Translations under genes and position numbers: made by a program
Part shown: piece after piece, positions 9,980 to 20,340 of the stretch
Position numbering within the stretch: position 1 is the stretch's first letter
How the letters are laid out: each line of letters opens with the position of its first letter
Origin: Phoronis australis
Taxonomy: Eukaryota; Phoronida; Phoronidae
Reading direction: 5' to 3'
Length of the DNA: 25,809 bases
Assembly (NCBI GenBank): GCA_002633005.1
Contig: NMRA01000250.1
Location: 576,946 to 602,754 of the forward strand
Notes under the pieces: model-generated
Told to the model about the DNA's origin: nothing
What the model saw: only the letters and a program-made list of their open reading frames with translations
The model's database searches: none

Positions 9980-10192
9980 TTAGTGTTTGCTGTATTTTAG
10001 TTGTAGTCTGGGTTCTCCTAATCTATTAATGTTTGGGTTGTGATGACGTACAATTATTCCAATGGATAAATCGTGCCATCTATCAAATGTATTACCATTC
10101 TCTACGACAAGACCTTTTGTTTCATTTCTTGGTGTTTCTTTCTCGGTGACGCTGACGTTCTTTCTAATCTCGACTAACACTTGTACTAACAT
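9980..10192 (-). other. Module B antisense open frame, copy 2 (relic)
   Basis: A 70-codon frame starting MLVQVLVEIRKNVSVTEKE with GNTFDRW and VRHHNPN. It is the closest relative of the frame at 7298-7558, but ends earlier at a stop after QLKYSKH. No domain recognised. Confidence 0.3.
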
Positions 10193-10436
10193 ACTAACAC
10201 AAGCCTTAACATACCAAGAAAGTCAACACGAATGAACCCAAATGACGTTCAATTTCTCAAAGTGCATGATGTATGGTGTTATTTTATATCATTTGCAGAT
10301 GCCACAACCCGTTGGAGCCTAGCAGTGGTCTCGTGACCCATGTCTGCCAGGGTAGGGACAAAATTTATTTATTTAGCATCCGAGTAGTAAATTGAAAACC
10401 GGTAATTTTGCTGATTGTTTGTAAATTGTATTAGTT

Positions 10437-11702
10437 CTAGCCGTTACCCGTGCTTGCCAAGGGAACTACATGTAGATACTCCTAAGATTGAACATATGTG
10501 TTCATTGCAAGAGACAAGAGTACTTCTTGAAAGGCGGTGTTCAAACCTTCAAGCAGAATTTCAACTGTCAGATTTTAGTAGGCAAGGTGTGCGGCTGCTG
10601 GATTCTTTCTCCAGGCAGTACAATTTTTTTCTGTAACATTTGACCCTGCCGTAACATAAAGTACAATAATCAGATATTCTTTAAAGTGAAAACTAAGAAT
10701 GCATTTAAAATACTGAAAAGTACACAAAATATATAGATGTACTTACACAAGTTGCATCATAAATGTACATAATGAGGAAGAAAGCCAGCTAACTGTATGA
10801 AAACTATCGTCAACATACAGCTAGGTAGCTGTGTGTAGAGCTCACCGCTAGACACCGAAATTTCACCTCGGTGCTCAACTTGCCACCTCGTTGTGAAACT
10901 TAGAGCTAACAACCTACAGGGGCGCATGCAGAATCTGGGAATGAACCGACATTCACCTTGCCCGTTACAGCCGTTTATAAAAGTAAAAAGATAATCTAAT
11001 AAACGTAGTTTTCGTAATTCTCCGCCTTTTGTAACAAAGGAAAATCTGTGGTCGTTTTGAAAACAATGCATACTTGTGACACGCGCACGTACACGCCATT
11101 TCCGAAAAATTTTGTGATATCTATCGATAGTTTTTTTATGAAATTGGGTTATCTGATCATAAAATAGTAAAAACTTGCAATGAAATGAAAGCACTTGCGA
11201 TTGTTATGACATGTTCGCAACCTCGCATTTGATTGAATAACATGGAAGTTGGCCAACAGGTGATGCAATGGCGCCCAAAGAGAGCATTCCAAATTAGCAG
11301 CAGACTACCGGTAACTGAAGACCGCCAATTTTCCAACAGCAGGATAAATAATTTAGTTTACTCAAGGAAGAGTAAAAATTTTTTAATGAGGCATCATTAA
11401 GTTTGGCGGCGACAGGCCCGATGAATTATATACGTGACAGAAACCGGAGGGAGTGAAATTAAGCCGACGGAGTAACATCACCCAGGCCATTGAGCAGACG
11501 AACTGACGTTACCAAGGCCAGTACGAAACCGGCCACCCTCCCTCCGCGTCCGCGATTAAAACGGCCCGCGAGAAAAAATAGAACACCTCGAATCCAAATA
11601 GAGGGCCGGTGCAATACCTGGGACTAAGGCAGTGCCAAAACGGGCAAAACGAAGGTCTGTAGTGAGACGGAGTTTGTGCAAACGAAGCATTTTAGATAAT
11701 AG
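10437..11702. mobile_element. Unassigned 1.27 kb insertion in module D of unit 4
   Basis: Module D runs to about 10436 (GATTGTTTGTAAATTGTATTA) and resumes at about 11703 (TTTACACGCCATGCCC). The DNA between has no match in the other copies. It is compositionally mixed: 11400-11600 is clearly more GC-rich than the surroundings. Frames at 10415-10636 (+, with a stretch LQETRVLLERRCSNLQAEF) and 10757-11194 (-, 145 codons) have no family features I recognise. No inverted terminal repeats were found, so the insertion mechanism is open; more than one event is possible. Confidence 0.45.
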
Positions 11703-12011
11703 ACACCATTTTGTGTATTTACACGCCATGCCCATCCTCCAACGTTACTATGCAACCATTGGGTAACCAAAACGGAAGAAGTTTTTAAGAAGAAAATGAT
11801 GAAGGTAAACAAACATTGCAAGAGTTTCATACTGCACTAGTATAGATAGGGTACAGCTCTACACTCTGAAGTTTCTCAAGTCGTAACACCCATGATGTGA
11901 CAAAGAAAATGTTTTTATAATTGCCCTGTCATGCCAAAGGTTCAAAAATCCGTCATAGTCGAGAGCTAGTTGGTTCTAATCTAGTATGAAGGTCTATGAG
12001 ACCAGAAACCA

Positions 12012-12269
12012 GTGATTCAAAGTCAACAACAGTTAAGCAACAAAGTTGTAGTGGGGGTAAACCAAAAAACTATTAATAAAATAGAAGCTACAGCTCAGTG
12101 CAGATTGCTGTGCTTTGCTTGGATTCTTTCCAGAGCAACCGGTTCTTCCAGAATGTGGTTTCAAGCAGGCACCTGCACAAGTACTTTCGAATATTTTGCT
12201 CGAAGTCACATTTCAGAACCTCGTGTCACGAGAAATCAACATTTTAACTTTCGAATTAATGGACTTTAG
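12012..12269 (+). other. Modules E-G plus-strand open frame, unit 4 (relic)
   Basis: The frame reads ...LCFAWILSRATGSSRMWFQA, then GTC, EPRV and NFRINGL before TAG. The same frame can be followed in units 3, 5, 6 and 8 as an SRGTGSSRNWF(Q/K)AGTCS core, with stops or frameshifts in most copies. It spans a TTCTTTCCAG acceptor-like tract. The family is unknown to me, and the frame is probably a relic of the ancestral unit. Confidence 0.3.
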
Positions 12270-12718
12270 GACTTGTGTATACCTGAGGAAATATTTGTTG
12301 CAAACATACCGTAATTTCATAGTCTGTCCAAACTTATTCTCACTTATAGTTTTAAGTTAAGATAATATGGGTTCTTCGCTTCCAGGGTTTTGACTTCCTT
12401 TGAACCTTATTGCAGATTCTTTAGGGACTTGGCCTTTCGTCGAAGTACTGGATTTTGGCTGGTCAGTGCAGCATTAACATGTGGGATCGGACTTCGCGAA
12501 TAGTGAGAGTTTACCAAGAGCACTGCATCACCACTTAAATGAAAAATATCAAATCCAAAACCAATGGTGCTGATCAACTGTAAACGTCTTGAAAGATACA
12601 TTTTTAGACTGCTTGGGTTCTCTTTGAGCCTTCAAACTTCACCCGACAGTGGTTTGATTTGGACAAATAAAGTGAATATCTACTCGCCAGTCATTTAGGC
12701 ATCTGTCTTTGTTCATAT

Positions 12719-13846
12719 ATTAATATTTGGGTCGTGATGGCGTGTATTTATTCCCATGGATGTATCTGGCCATCCATCAAATGCATTGTAATTCTGTAGG
12801 ACTAGACCTTTTGTTTTATTTCATGGTGTTATTTGGTATCATTTCTGTTGCAGCCGAGCAGTGGTTCCTGTGACCCATTTGCGCCAGGATAGGGAGAAAA
12901 AATTTTCATTTAGCATCCGAGTAGCAAATTGAAGATTGGTAATTTTGCTGATTGTTTGTGAATTATATTTATATACGTTTTTGTCTATTTACACGCTATA
13001 CCCATTCCCCTAAGTTACGCTGCAACCACTGGATAACCAAAACGGAAGACGAAGTCTTTGAGACGAAAATGATGAAGGTAAACTAACGTTGCTTACTGGA
13101 CAAGTATGAATAGGGTACACTTTTAAACTCTGATGTATCTCAAGGCATAACACGAACAACATGACAAAAAAGTTTTTAAAATTGCCCTGTCATGCGTGAA
13201 GGTTAAAAAAATTGTCATAGGTCAGAGATATTTAGTTCGAACTCAGTTCGGAAATCTATGAGACAAGAAATTAGTGATTGAAAGTCAACAACAGCAGAAT
13301 TACAGGGAAGGTAAACCATAAACTTGAAATAAACGTAAAACCTACAGTTCAGTGCAGATTGCTGAGCTTTGCTTGGATTCTTTCCAGAGTGACCAGTTCT
13401 TCTAGAAACTGGTTTAAGGCTGGCACCTGCTCCAATTGTGCTTGGAATAACTGTTTAGAACCTCGTGTCATGAATGTTCAACATTTTAACTTTGGAACTA
13501 ATGGACTTTTGGACTTTTGCGTACCTTAGGAGATATGGATTTTTAGACTTGCAAACATTCGGACCCATGAATACCATGACTTCTTACCTTCTGCCCACAC
13601 ACCTTCTCACTTGCAATTTTTCCATTCAGATCATAGAGGTTTCCGCTTCCAGGGTGTTGACTTCGTTTGCAGCTCATTGTATATTTTTTATGGAATTGGC
13701 CTTTGGTCGAACTACTGGATTTTGGCTGACAGGGATAGCAATAACATGCAGAATCTGGGTTTCAGAACATTGGCAGTGTATCATGGGCGGAGCTGCAGTA
13801 CCACTTACATGAACGATATCAAATCTAAACGACATGGTGCTGATCA
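12719..13846 (+). repeat. Array unit 5, left part (modules B-I)
   Basis: Modules: B truncated 12719-12830 (ATATTTGGGTCGTGATGG...), C 12830-12940, D 12940-13150 (TATGAATAGGG at 13105), E 13150-13320, F 13340-13460, G 13460-13590, H 13590-13740, I 13740-13846. Module I is cut at 13846 by the DNA transposon and continues at 18503. Frames at 13278-13529 and 13611-13883 correspond to the module F and H-I relic frames. Confidence 0.75.
13844..13846. other. Target-site duplication TCA (left)
   Basis: Left copy of the TCA duplication; the right copy is at 18503-18505. It is deduced from the uninterrupted module I of other units, which contains a single TCA at this point. Confidence 0.75.
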
Positions 13847-14022
13847 TAGTCTAGACGCATTTCCTGAAAAGAGCCCTGTATAAGGCTTTAGAAGCATTTT
13901 TTAGTAAAAGTTGGGAACAAGTTTTTTTAACACAATCAAGGCATGGCGAATTCAACTAACCCTGTTCCCAAGCCGAATTTTGCATTTTTGACCATCTAAT
14001 TAGCATAAACAAAATCGCGGCC
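13847..14022 (+). repeat. Left terminal inverted repeat of the DNA transposon
   Basis: Starts TAGTCTAGACGCATTT. It matches the reverse complement of 18336-18502 over about 170 bases with mismatches and small gaps. Shared blocks include GCATTTTTTAG and, further in, TTTTTGACCATCTAATT and GCATAAACAAAAT. Weaker similarity (GCCGCCATTACC and beyond) continues to roughly 14340. Confidence 0.8.
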
Positions 14023-14587
14023 AAATTGTCAAGTTCAGATGTATTTTTGTAATAGAAATCCCAATATACCATTTTAAATGGTGAAATGTCTCACCTGTAC
14101 ACTTCTTATAAATACTTCTTGAGCAATAGATCACTTATGAATACTAAAAAATGCAACTCTAAAAACTAATTATGCAAATTAGGTGCCGCCATTACCATAC
14201 AATGTAATTTGCGTCTTAAGTTTGTGCTCCTGCAGGCTAACTTGAAAAATGAGGTGTTAATACTTATATTTTTATGGTCAACAAACATGCTAAAGACATT
14301 TTTGGAGCAATTTATTTCATATTTATTGGGTTATAGATGTAAACTTAGAGAACGTGGAAAAAATAGTCGTTAAGCTGCAATGCTCGTTAAGCAAGGTGAC
14401 ACTATTTTGACGGATTATAAGGACAAATGTTCACACTATCCCGTTATCTTCCATTCATAAAAAACAATTTAGTTATTGTTAGTGAAGACATTAGATTCTC
14501 TGTTGCATGAATTGTTTTCAGGCCTGTTGAACACACTTTTAGCATTCACTTTTTTGGTACTTTTTAACATGCCTGAAGCCAGGCAAA

Positions 14588-17455
14588 TCAAACTGTTTGC
14601 ATACAAGGAATCTGATCATAAATGTGCTGCTGGCACGAGCATAATGATATACATCGAAAACCAGATTTCTTGCATCTACATTGTCTATCGTTGCGTTGTT
14701 TCTGGCATCCACACAATAACATCTCTAGGCAGCTGTCTGGGATTTTACTCTGTGTCATCAGCATGGGCTGCAAGCATAAGTTTGTGTGTGTCCCTCCCAT
14801 ATCACAGGGTGCTGGGAGCTCAGGTATGGAACAATGATCATTTTGCCACATATTGACCTGATAGTGAACTCTCATCAGATGGAAACGGCGGGCATTATGC
14901 GTTGGGGGAAGGACTTCTGTGTTCACGGGCTTGGAGAATAGTAAATGGCGTGCTACATCTACAGGTCTGTTCTGGTCGTGTTGTATATTCTGCAGACAAA
15001 TACTTCTGAAGCCATCGTAATTTTCTCAGTAAGTTCACCAATGCAGAGGTTTTTAAGCAATCTGTGATGCTAAGGAACACCTTCCATGATGATTGTTTCG
15101 TGTGATTGGCAAAGTACGATTTGGTGCCAAACCCGGTCACGTCATGAAAAGCAAACAAGGATGTTGCTGAGTCTCGTAGTAGTTTGTTGAAAACTGCTTC
15201 AATAAGTATATATGCCATCAGTCAGATATGCTCACATTGCATTTGTTGGAAGTGCGATACCAGAAGCAGTAGAACATCGGGTGACCCTGGAAAACACGAC
15301 TGACTGTGGACAGCATGCAGTACCAATCTTGCATCTGCTTCTTCATGTGTGGATTTCAAAGTCCTCAAATCAGTCATATCCTTAGATGATTTAATTGACT
15401 TCCAGCTCAGCTTTGAACCCTCCTGCAACCATAACCTCTTTATCTTCAGGTGTCTACAAACACAGTTCCTCTGACAAGAAATGGGCTAGGTCTGCTTTAT
15501 TCTCAGCCAGTGTTCAAACATTTGACCCGTTTTGAGGAAGAGGTATATCATGGCCTTCCAAAAATCACCTGATTTGCCGTGTTCCTTTACGGCGTTGTTT
15601 TCTTGTTGTGTCCTTCATTGTTTCTTGTCTGTATCTGTCAAATACAATATCAATTTTATGAAATCAAAATCCTGTGTTTAGCACTGTTTTCATGAATGAA
15701 TCAGCCAGATTTTCGAAGGTCACGTCATCATCAGGCTTCCCAAGAGTTACCAGCAATGCTTTGCTATCAATAATGAGACAAGCGGACGTGTCATGAAGCT
15801 GAATTGTTTCAGGACAGTCGATGTGATAGCCATTAATACTTCGACAAGTGAAGATTTATATACAGTGCGCAATTTGCCACTCGTTTCTGCAAGACCACAT
15901 AGACTGGAAGAAGCTCGCGTTTGAGCATAGACGGCAAACCAATTGGCCGACCCGCCTCATAAGCCGTAGCTAGTCAGCGAAGTACATCCCTGTCTGCCTT
16001 AAGAACTATTTTCTTATATTTACGTTTGGTTTGTGTCACCACATCATATAAGTTGGCAAATGTTGGGGCATTATTTTTGCGCATAGGTGCATGAATTGAC
16101 ATGTCTGAATTATTGCATTGCTCAATGATAATCTATCTTAAACAAATTTATTAATTTGTTCGTGTCCAAGTTCCTTGGCATGCAAAAGTGACTCTTGGAT
16201 TGGTGCTGTTGCTAGGTCTTTTGTTGCAAGGGTTTGTAGACTTTCAATCCATGGAAAGTGTAAAGAAGGGAACTCTCAGCATTAGTTTCGCACAGTTTCC
16301 TGGCTTTCGTGGCTTCGTTGTGAAACTATGTACTCCCACAGCGGTAAGTTTGTTCAGCTATATGTTATCTCAGATGCAACGAGAGTGTCCACCTCCATAG
16401 AGCTGACGTGGTTTTGGTATTACCGATGATGCCACCTCCGTTTTGCCTGCCCCTTTTACCCATTGGTCAGAACCTACCTGACAGAGCATATGAGGAGATC
16501 GCTTGACTACAAAATTTCCTGCTTGAAACTCTGACCAAACAGACTGTGGAAGGTGATGCATCTCGACTAAAAAGACCGCACCCTGCTCGGGCATAATTCG
16601 GTGGGGCCGCATGAGAGTAAATGAATAGAGATGCAGTTCCCAAATGCCATTCCGTTGAGAGCATGTGTACTTTAACAATATTGGAACCATGTCCAAGTAA
16701 CTCCACCACAAGCTGAAATTCACATCATCAGACCTACTGTTGACAAAATGCCCAGGAGTTTCCTGAACTTATCCTGACAGAAATGTTATAAATTCTGGAA
16801 TGTTCTGGAGATCATCATCTGCAGACATAATGGGAAGACAAGCATGACAGTCGCTTCTGCAATGAACGAGAGAAGGCTTGGCAATAGGAGATGCCACAGA
16901 GCTTGCAAAGACAGTTTGTGTGCCCTCATAATGTAGCTTTGCTGTACGACTTTCCACTGAAACTGACTTAAGTTTAAGATTTGTCTTAACTTCCAAACTT
17001 TGAAACTTCCATATTCGGTGAGTTAGTCAAAATTAAGACAAAATTTTATGTCAAACACTTAAGTCAAACTTAAGATCATTTTATTGAATTGGTTTTGAGA
17101 CAAATCTAATTTTTATTTTGAAATTTCCTAAAATTTAAGATTTGTCTTAGCTAAGTCAGTTTTGTGGGAACGGGCCCCAGTTCCATAGGTCATGACTAAG
17201 TACTGCACTCTCTATACACACCTCAGCTATTCCGGAATCACTCATGTGAAGTTCTGTGGCCTTGATGAAGTTCACTGATACATGAAGAACCACTAAACGA
17301 GGTACTGTATTAACATATTTTGGTATTCTGGGACCGACCAAGTAATCTCCATTAATCTGCAGCAGAGTGCTTGGTCGACTTTGAGGACGGTAAGTTCCTG
17401 TCCAAAATGGGGCGATATGGCCATGCATCTCTTTACAACAATATCTAAAAGTCAT
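14588..17455 (-). pseudogene. Broken transposase gene (XPG-like nuclease plus Cys-rich C-terminus)
   Basis: Read from high to low coordinates, conserved blocks appear in the expected order but in changing frames. 17455-17156 has HIAPFWTGTYRPQSRPSTLL. 16996-16769 is a less certain block. 16723-16370 has SLWWSYLDMVPILLKY, FLVEMHHLP, then EFQAGNFVVKRS. About 16005-15985 has KADRD. About 15657-15628 has KIDIVFDRY. 15428-15222 has STHEEADARLVLHAVH. 15218-14895 has SLFAFHDVTGFGTKSYFAN. 14926-14588 has LPPT, RVHYQVNMWQN and a CGC...CRC..SGFRC..LCSC cluster. The family normally reads SPDTDV and TG-CDT at the nuclease positions; here SPDVLLLL and TGFGTKS lack those acidic residues. With many stops and frameshifts, the enzyme cannot be functional. 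Confidence 0.75.
16955..17170. mobile_element. Candidate MITE nested in the transposase
   Basis: The transposase reading is interrupted by an AT-rich stretch with inverted ends. Left, CTGAAACTGACTTAAG...AGATTTGTCTTAA (from about 16958). Right, on the minus strand, TTCCCACAAAACTGACTTAG..AAGACAAATC (to about 17170). AAGTTTAAGATTTGTCTTAA-like words recur inside it. The length, about 215 bases, and the lack of coding capacity suit a small non-autonomous element. Exact ends and target duplication were not resolved. Confidence 0.45.
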
Positions 17456-18190
17456 GTTGTTAATGTTTACAGTACTTTTATGTCTTATCTAAATAGTGAG
17501 ATGTTCGCAAAAAAACATTGATAATTATGATTTCTAATTTAATTTTCAGGCTTTATTAATGAGCATAAATTGTAACTTAGTGAAGATGAAATAAAAAGCT
17601 TCACATGTGTCATAATGATTTTTCTAGACCTTCAAAACATAGGTATAGACACTTTATTTGTCATGTTTGCCTGCAAATTGATAAAGTTACACCAATATTT
17701 GAATTTTTCGGTAATAGCGGAAGCTAATTAGCATACTTGGGNTAAACGAGGTACTGTATTAACATATTTTGGTATTCTGGGACCGACCAAGTAATCTCCA
17801 TTAATCTGCAGCAGAGTGCTTGGTCGACTTTGAGGACGGTATGTTCCTGTCCAAAATGGGGCGATATGGCCATGCATCTCTCCACAACAATATCTAAAAG
17901 TCATGTTGTTAATGTTTACAGTACTTTTATGTCTTATCTAAATAGTGAGATGTTCGCAAAAAAGCATTGATAATTATGATTTCTAATTTAATTTTCGGGC
18001 TTTATTAATGAGCATAAATTGTAACTTAGTGAAGATGAAATAAAAAGCTTCACATGTGTTATAATGATTTTTCTAGACCTTCAAAACATAGGTATAGACA
18101 CTTTATTTGTCATGTTTGCCTGCAAATTGATAAAGTTACACCAATATTTGAATTTTTCGGTAATGGCGGAAGCTAATTAGCATACTTGGG
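17294..18190 (+). repeat. 448-base direct duplication separated by a single N
   Basis: 17294-17741 and 17743-18190 are both 448 bases, have the same ends (TAAACGAGG... to ...GCATACTTGGG) and differ at about 7 positions by my reading. The only base between them is the N at 17742. Equal length, no indels, low divergence and an N join point to two haplotype contigs placed end to end, not a biological duplication. After merging, the transposon is about 4.2 kb. Confidence 0.85.
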
Positions 18191-18335
18191 GAATTTAATG
18201 ACATTCATTAATATGTTCTTAAAATTAAGTGATCTAAACACACTTATACTATGTTTTTGTAGCAAAAACTTCCTAATTATTCGTCACATATTGTACTCCT
18301 GGTCCCACGAATGCTTCTTATCGTCTTGTTGGTTT

Positions 18336-18502
18336 GGCGGCCATTTTGTTTATGCAAATTAGATGGTCAAAAACTCAAATTCCAGCTTGGAAACAGGCTT
18401 AATCGAAATCAGCACACCCTAATTAGGCTAAAAAGATACGTTCTCCACTTTTGCTAAAAAATGCCTCTAACATGCACATTTTTCAGACATGCGTCTAGAC
18501 TA
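18336..18502 (-). repeat. Right terminal inverted repeat of the DNA transposon
   Basis: Ends ATGCGTCTAGACTA. Read on the minus strand it parallels 13847-14022, including the TTTTTGACCATCTAATT block. The mismatches between the two ends show that the insertion is old or that the arms are imperfect by design. Confidence 0.8.
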
Positions 18503-18829
18503 TCAGCTGTAAACCTCCTGAAAGTTACATGTTTTGACCGCTTGGGTGTTCTTTGAGCCTTGAACACTTGTCTGATATGGGCTTATGGAGTGAAAATCTA
18601 CTTGCTAGGCATTTAGGCCTCTGTCTTTGTTCATATACGCTTTTTCACATCTGGTTTTAGAACAAAGACTCAAAAACTGTAAAATTTACCAAAGAAGAAA
18701 AGACATCGTATAGATAACAAGAGAGAATTTAATTTGATAAAAGAGTTCCTGAAGTGATCTCAGAACCCAGCTAATATTTTAAAACATGATCAATTTGTAT
18801 CATAACACTTGAAATTTTTGTTTAATTCC
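18503..18829 (+). repeat. Array unit 5, right part (end of module I, J, linker)
   Basis: Resumes module I at TCAGCTGTAAACCTCCTGAAAG, runs through J (18530-18680, CTCTGTCTTTGTTCATATACGC) and the linker (18680-18829), which matches 9540-9700. Confidence 0.75.
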
Positions 18830-19099
18830 GAAGAGTTCTCACTTAGATACAAATTTTGAAATTTAAAGAAAGGTATACGTTTTTCCAAGGTCAAGCAGGT
18901 ACTGAAGCACTGACTTAGCCTCCACCGGCAGTGAACCAAAGAAAGGCTGTCTTACATGAAGGACGATAAAGATATTTTCTTTTCATTATTGGTAACGTTA
19001 TGGAGTCGCCTACATTTGCAGTTACAGTTCCCCACCTGCGAGAAAACAATGTGGTGTTCATGTCGTTGTAATTATAGATTTTTTAGTGTTTGCTGTATT

Positions 19100-19288
19100 T
19101 TAGTTATATTCTGGTTTTCTTAATTTTTTTATGTTTGGGTCGTGATGACGCACAATTATTCCAATTGATAGATCTTGCCATCTATCAAATGTATTATCAT
19201 TCTCAAGGACTAGAACTTCTGTTTCATTTCTTGGTGGTTCTTTTGTGGTGACAATGGCATTCTTTCTAATCTCGTCTAACCCTTGCAC
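19100..19288 (-). other. Module B antisense open frame, copy 3 (relic)
   Basis: A 62-codon frame, MQGLDEIRKNAIVTTKEPPR, with ENDNTFDRW and VRHHDPN. It aligns with the frames at 7298-7558, 9980-10192 and 22003-22257, but has a decayed start and an early stop. No domain recognised. Confidence 0.3.
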
Positions 19289-19676
19289 TAAAATACTAAC
19301 ATAAGTCTTAACATACCAAGAAAGTCAGCACGAATGAATCCAAATGACATTCAATTTCTCAAAGTGCATGATGAATGGTGTTATTTGATATGCATTGCAG
19401 ATGCCACAACGCGTTGGAGCCGAGCAGTGGTTCCCATGACTCATTTCTGCCGGGCTAGGGACAAAAATTATTCATTTAGCATCCCAGTAGCAAATTGAAG
19501 TCAGGTAATTTGAAGATTGTTTGTAAATTATATTAATACATTTTTTTGTCTATTTACACGCTATACCCATTCCCCAACGTTACGCTGCAACCATTGGATA
19601 ACCAAAACGGAAGATGAAGTCTTTAGGAAAATGTTGAAAGAAAAGTAACGTTACATGCGTTTCATACTGCACTAGT

Positions 19677-19686
19677 ATAAATAGGT
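19677..19686 (+). promoter_or_regulatory. TATA-like motif in module D, unit 6
   Basis: TATAAATAGG occurs in the context CTGCACTAG...TTACAGCTCG, equivalent to 7943-7953. Promoter activity is unproven. Confidence 0.2.
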
Positions 19687-20340
19687 TACAGCTCGCCACT
19701 CTGAAGGCTCTCAAGTCATAACACACATAATACATGAAAGAAAAAATACGCAGTCATGCCGAAGGTTGAAAAATCCATCATGGAGGATAACTAGTTTGCT
19801 GGAATCTAGTAAGAAGATCTATGAGATCAGAAAATAGTGATTCAAAGTCAACAACAGTGGTGCAACAAAAGCATAGTGGGTGTTGAGCCATAAATTTGAA
19901 ATATAAAATGATACAGTTTAGTGCAAATATTGAGCTTTGCTAGGATTTTTCCAGAGGCACCGGTTCTTCCGGGAACTGGTTTAAAGCAGGCACCTTCTTG
20001 AGTACTCTCTAAAGCTTTCCTCGAAGTCATTGTTTAGGACCTCGTGTCATGAATGTTCAACATTTTAACTTTCGATGTAATGGACATTAGGACTTGCGTG
20101 TACCTTAGGAGATACGGACAAGGACAGTGTACCATGGGCGCCGCAGTACTACTTACATGATTGATATCAAATCCAAAAGCTATGGTGCTGATCAGATGTA
20201 AGGCTCCTGAATGTTGCATGTTTCGACTGCTTGGGTGTTCTTTGAGCCTTCAAAATTTCACCAAACACTTGTTTATTTGAAAAAATGACGTGAAAATCTA
20301 CTCGCCAGGCATTCAGGTATCTGTCTTTGTTCATATACGA

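Larger units (their letters stand above)
9700..12718 (+). repeat. Array unit 4 (modules A-J with an insertion)
   Basis: Modules: A 9700-9980, B 9980-10290, C 10290-10400, start of D 10400-10436, an insertion 10437-11702, rest of D 11703-11890 (TATAGATAGGG at 11841), E 11900-12060, F 12090-12190, G 12190-12310, H 12310-12480, I 12480-12600, J 12600-12718. J ends TTTGTTCATATA and runs straight into module B of unit 5, so the linker and module A are missing at that junction. Confidence 0.75.
13847..18502 (-). mobile_element. Academ-type DNA transposon with long terminal inverted repeats, decayed
   Basis: The element splits module I of the array. The empty site is known from sister copies (GGTGCTGATCAGCTGTAAACC), so the ends are exact: the array sequence up to TCA (13844-13846), then TAGTCTAGACGCAT..., and at the right ...ATGCGTCTAGACTA followed by TCA (18503-18505) and GCTGTAAACC. 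This gives a 3-base target duplication, TCA. Total length is 4656 bases, about 4.2 kb after removing the suspected assembly duplication. The minus strand carries a broken transposase with an XPG-nuclease-like region and a C-terminal Cys-rich region. That protein type together with a 3-base duplication fits my recollection of the Academ superfamily; the superfamily name is less certain than the element itself. Confidence 0.75.
18830..20340 (+). repeat. Array unit 6 (modules A-G, I, J; H missing)
   Basis: Modules: A 18830-19090, B 19090-19380, C 19380-19500, D 19500-19700 (TATAAATAGGT at 19677), E 19740-19880, F 19920-20010, G 20010-20118, I 20118-20220, J 20220-20340. G joins I near 20118 without H. 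In C, a frame after GCATTGCAG reads ATTRWSRAVVPMTHFCRARD to a TGA, paralleled at 22365 onward. Module A has the 5- and 7-base deletions noted under 9775-9942. Confidence 0.75.

Noticed and set aside
6960-10192. Living tandem gene family under purifying selection
   Set aside because: Hand counts for modules A and B give replacement changes well above silent ones, and stops or frameshifts interrupt most copies.
10757-11194. Minus-strand ORF of 145 codons, the longest in the window
   Set aside because: No recognisable domain, no homologous frame in other array copies, and located in an unassigned insertion; it could arise by chance.
14476-14856. Plus-strand ORF of 126 codons
   Set aside because: Antisense to the Cys-rich end of the transposase, which matches a known family in the opposite strand; this frame is its shadow.
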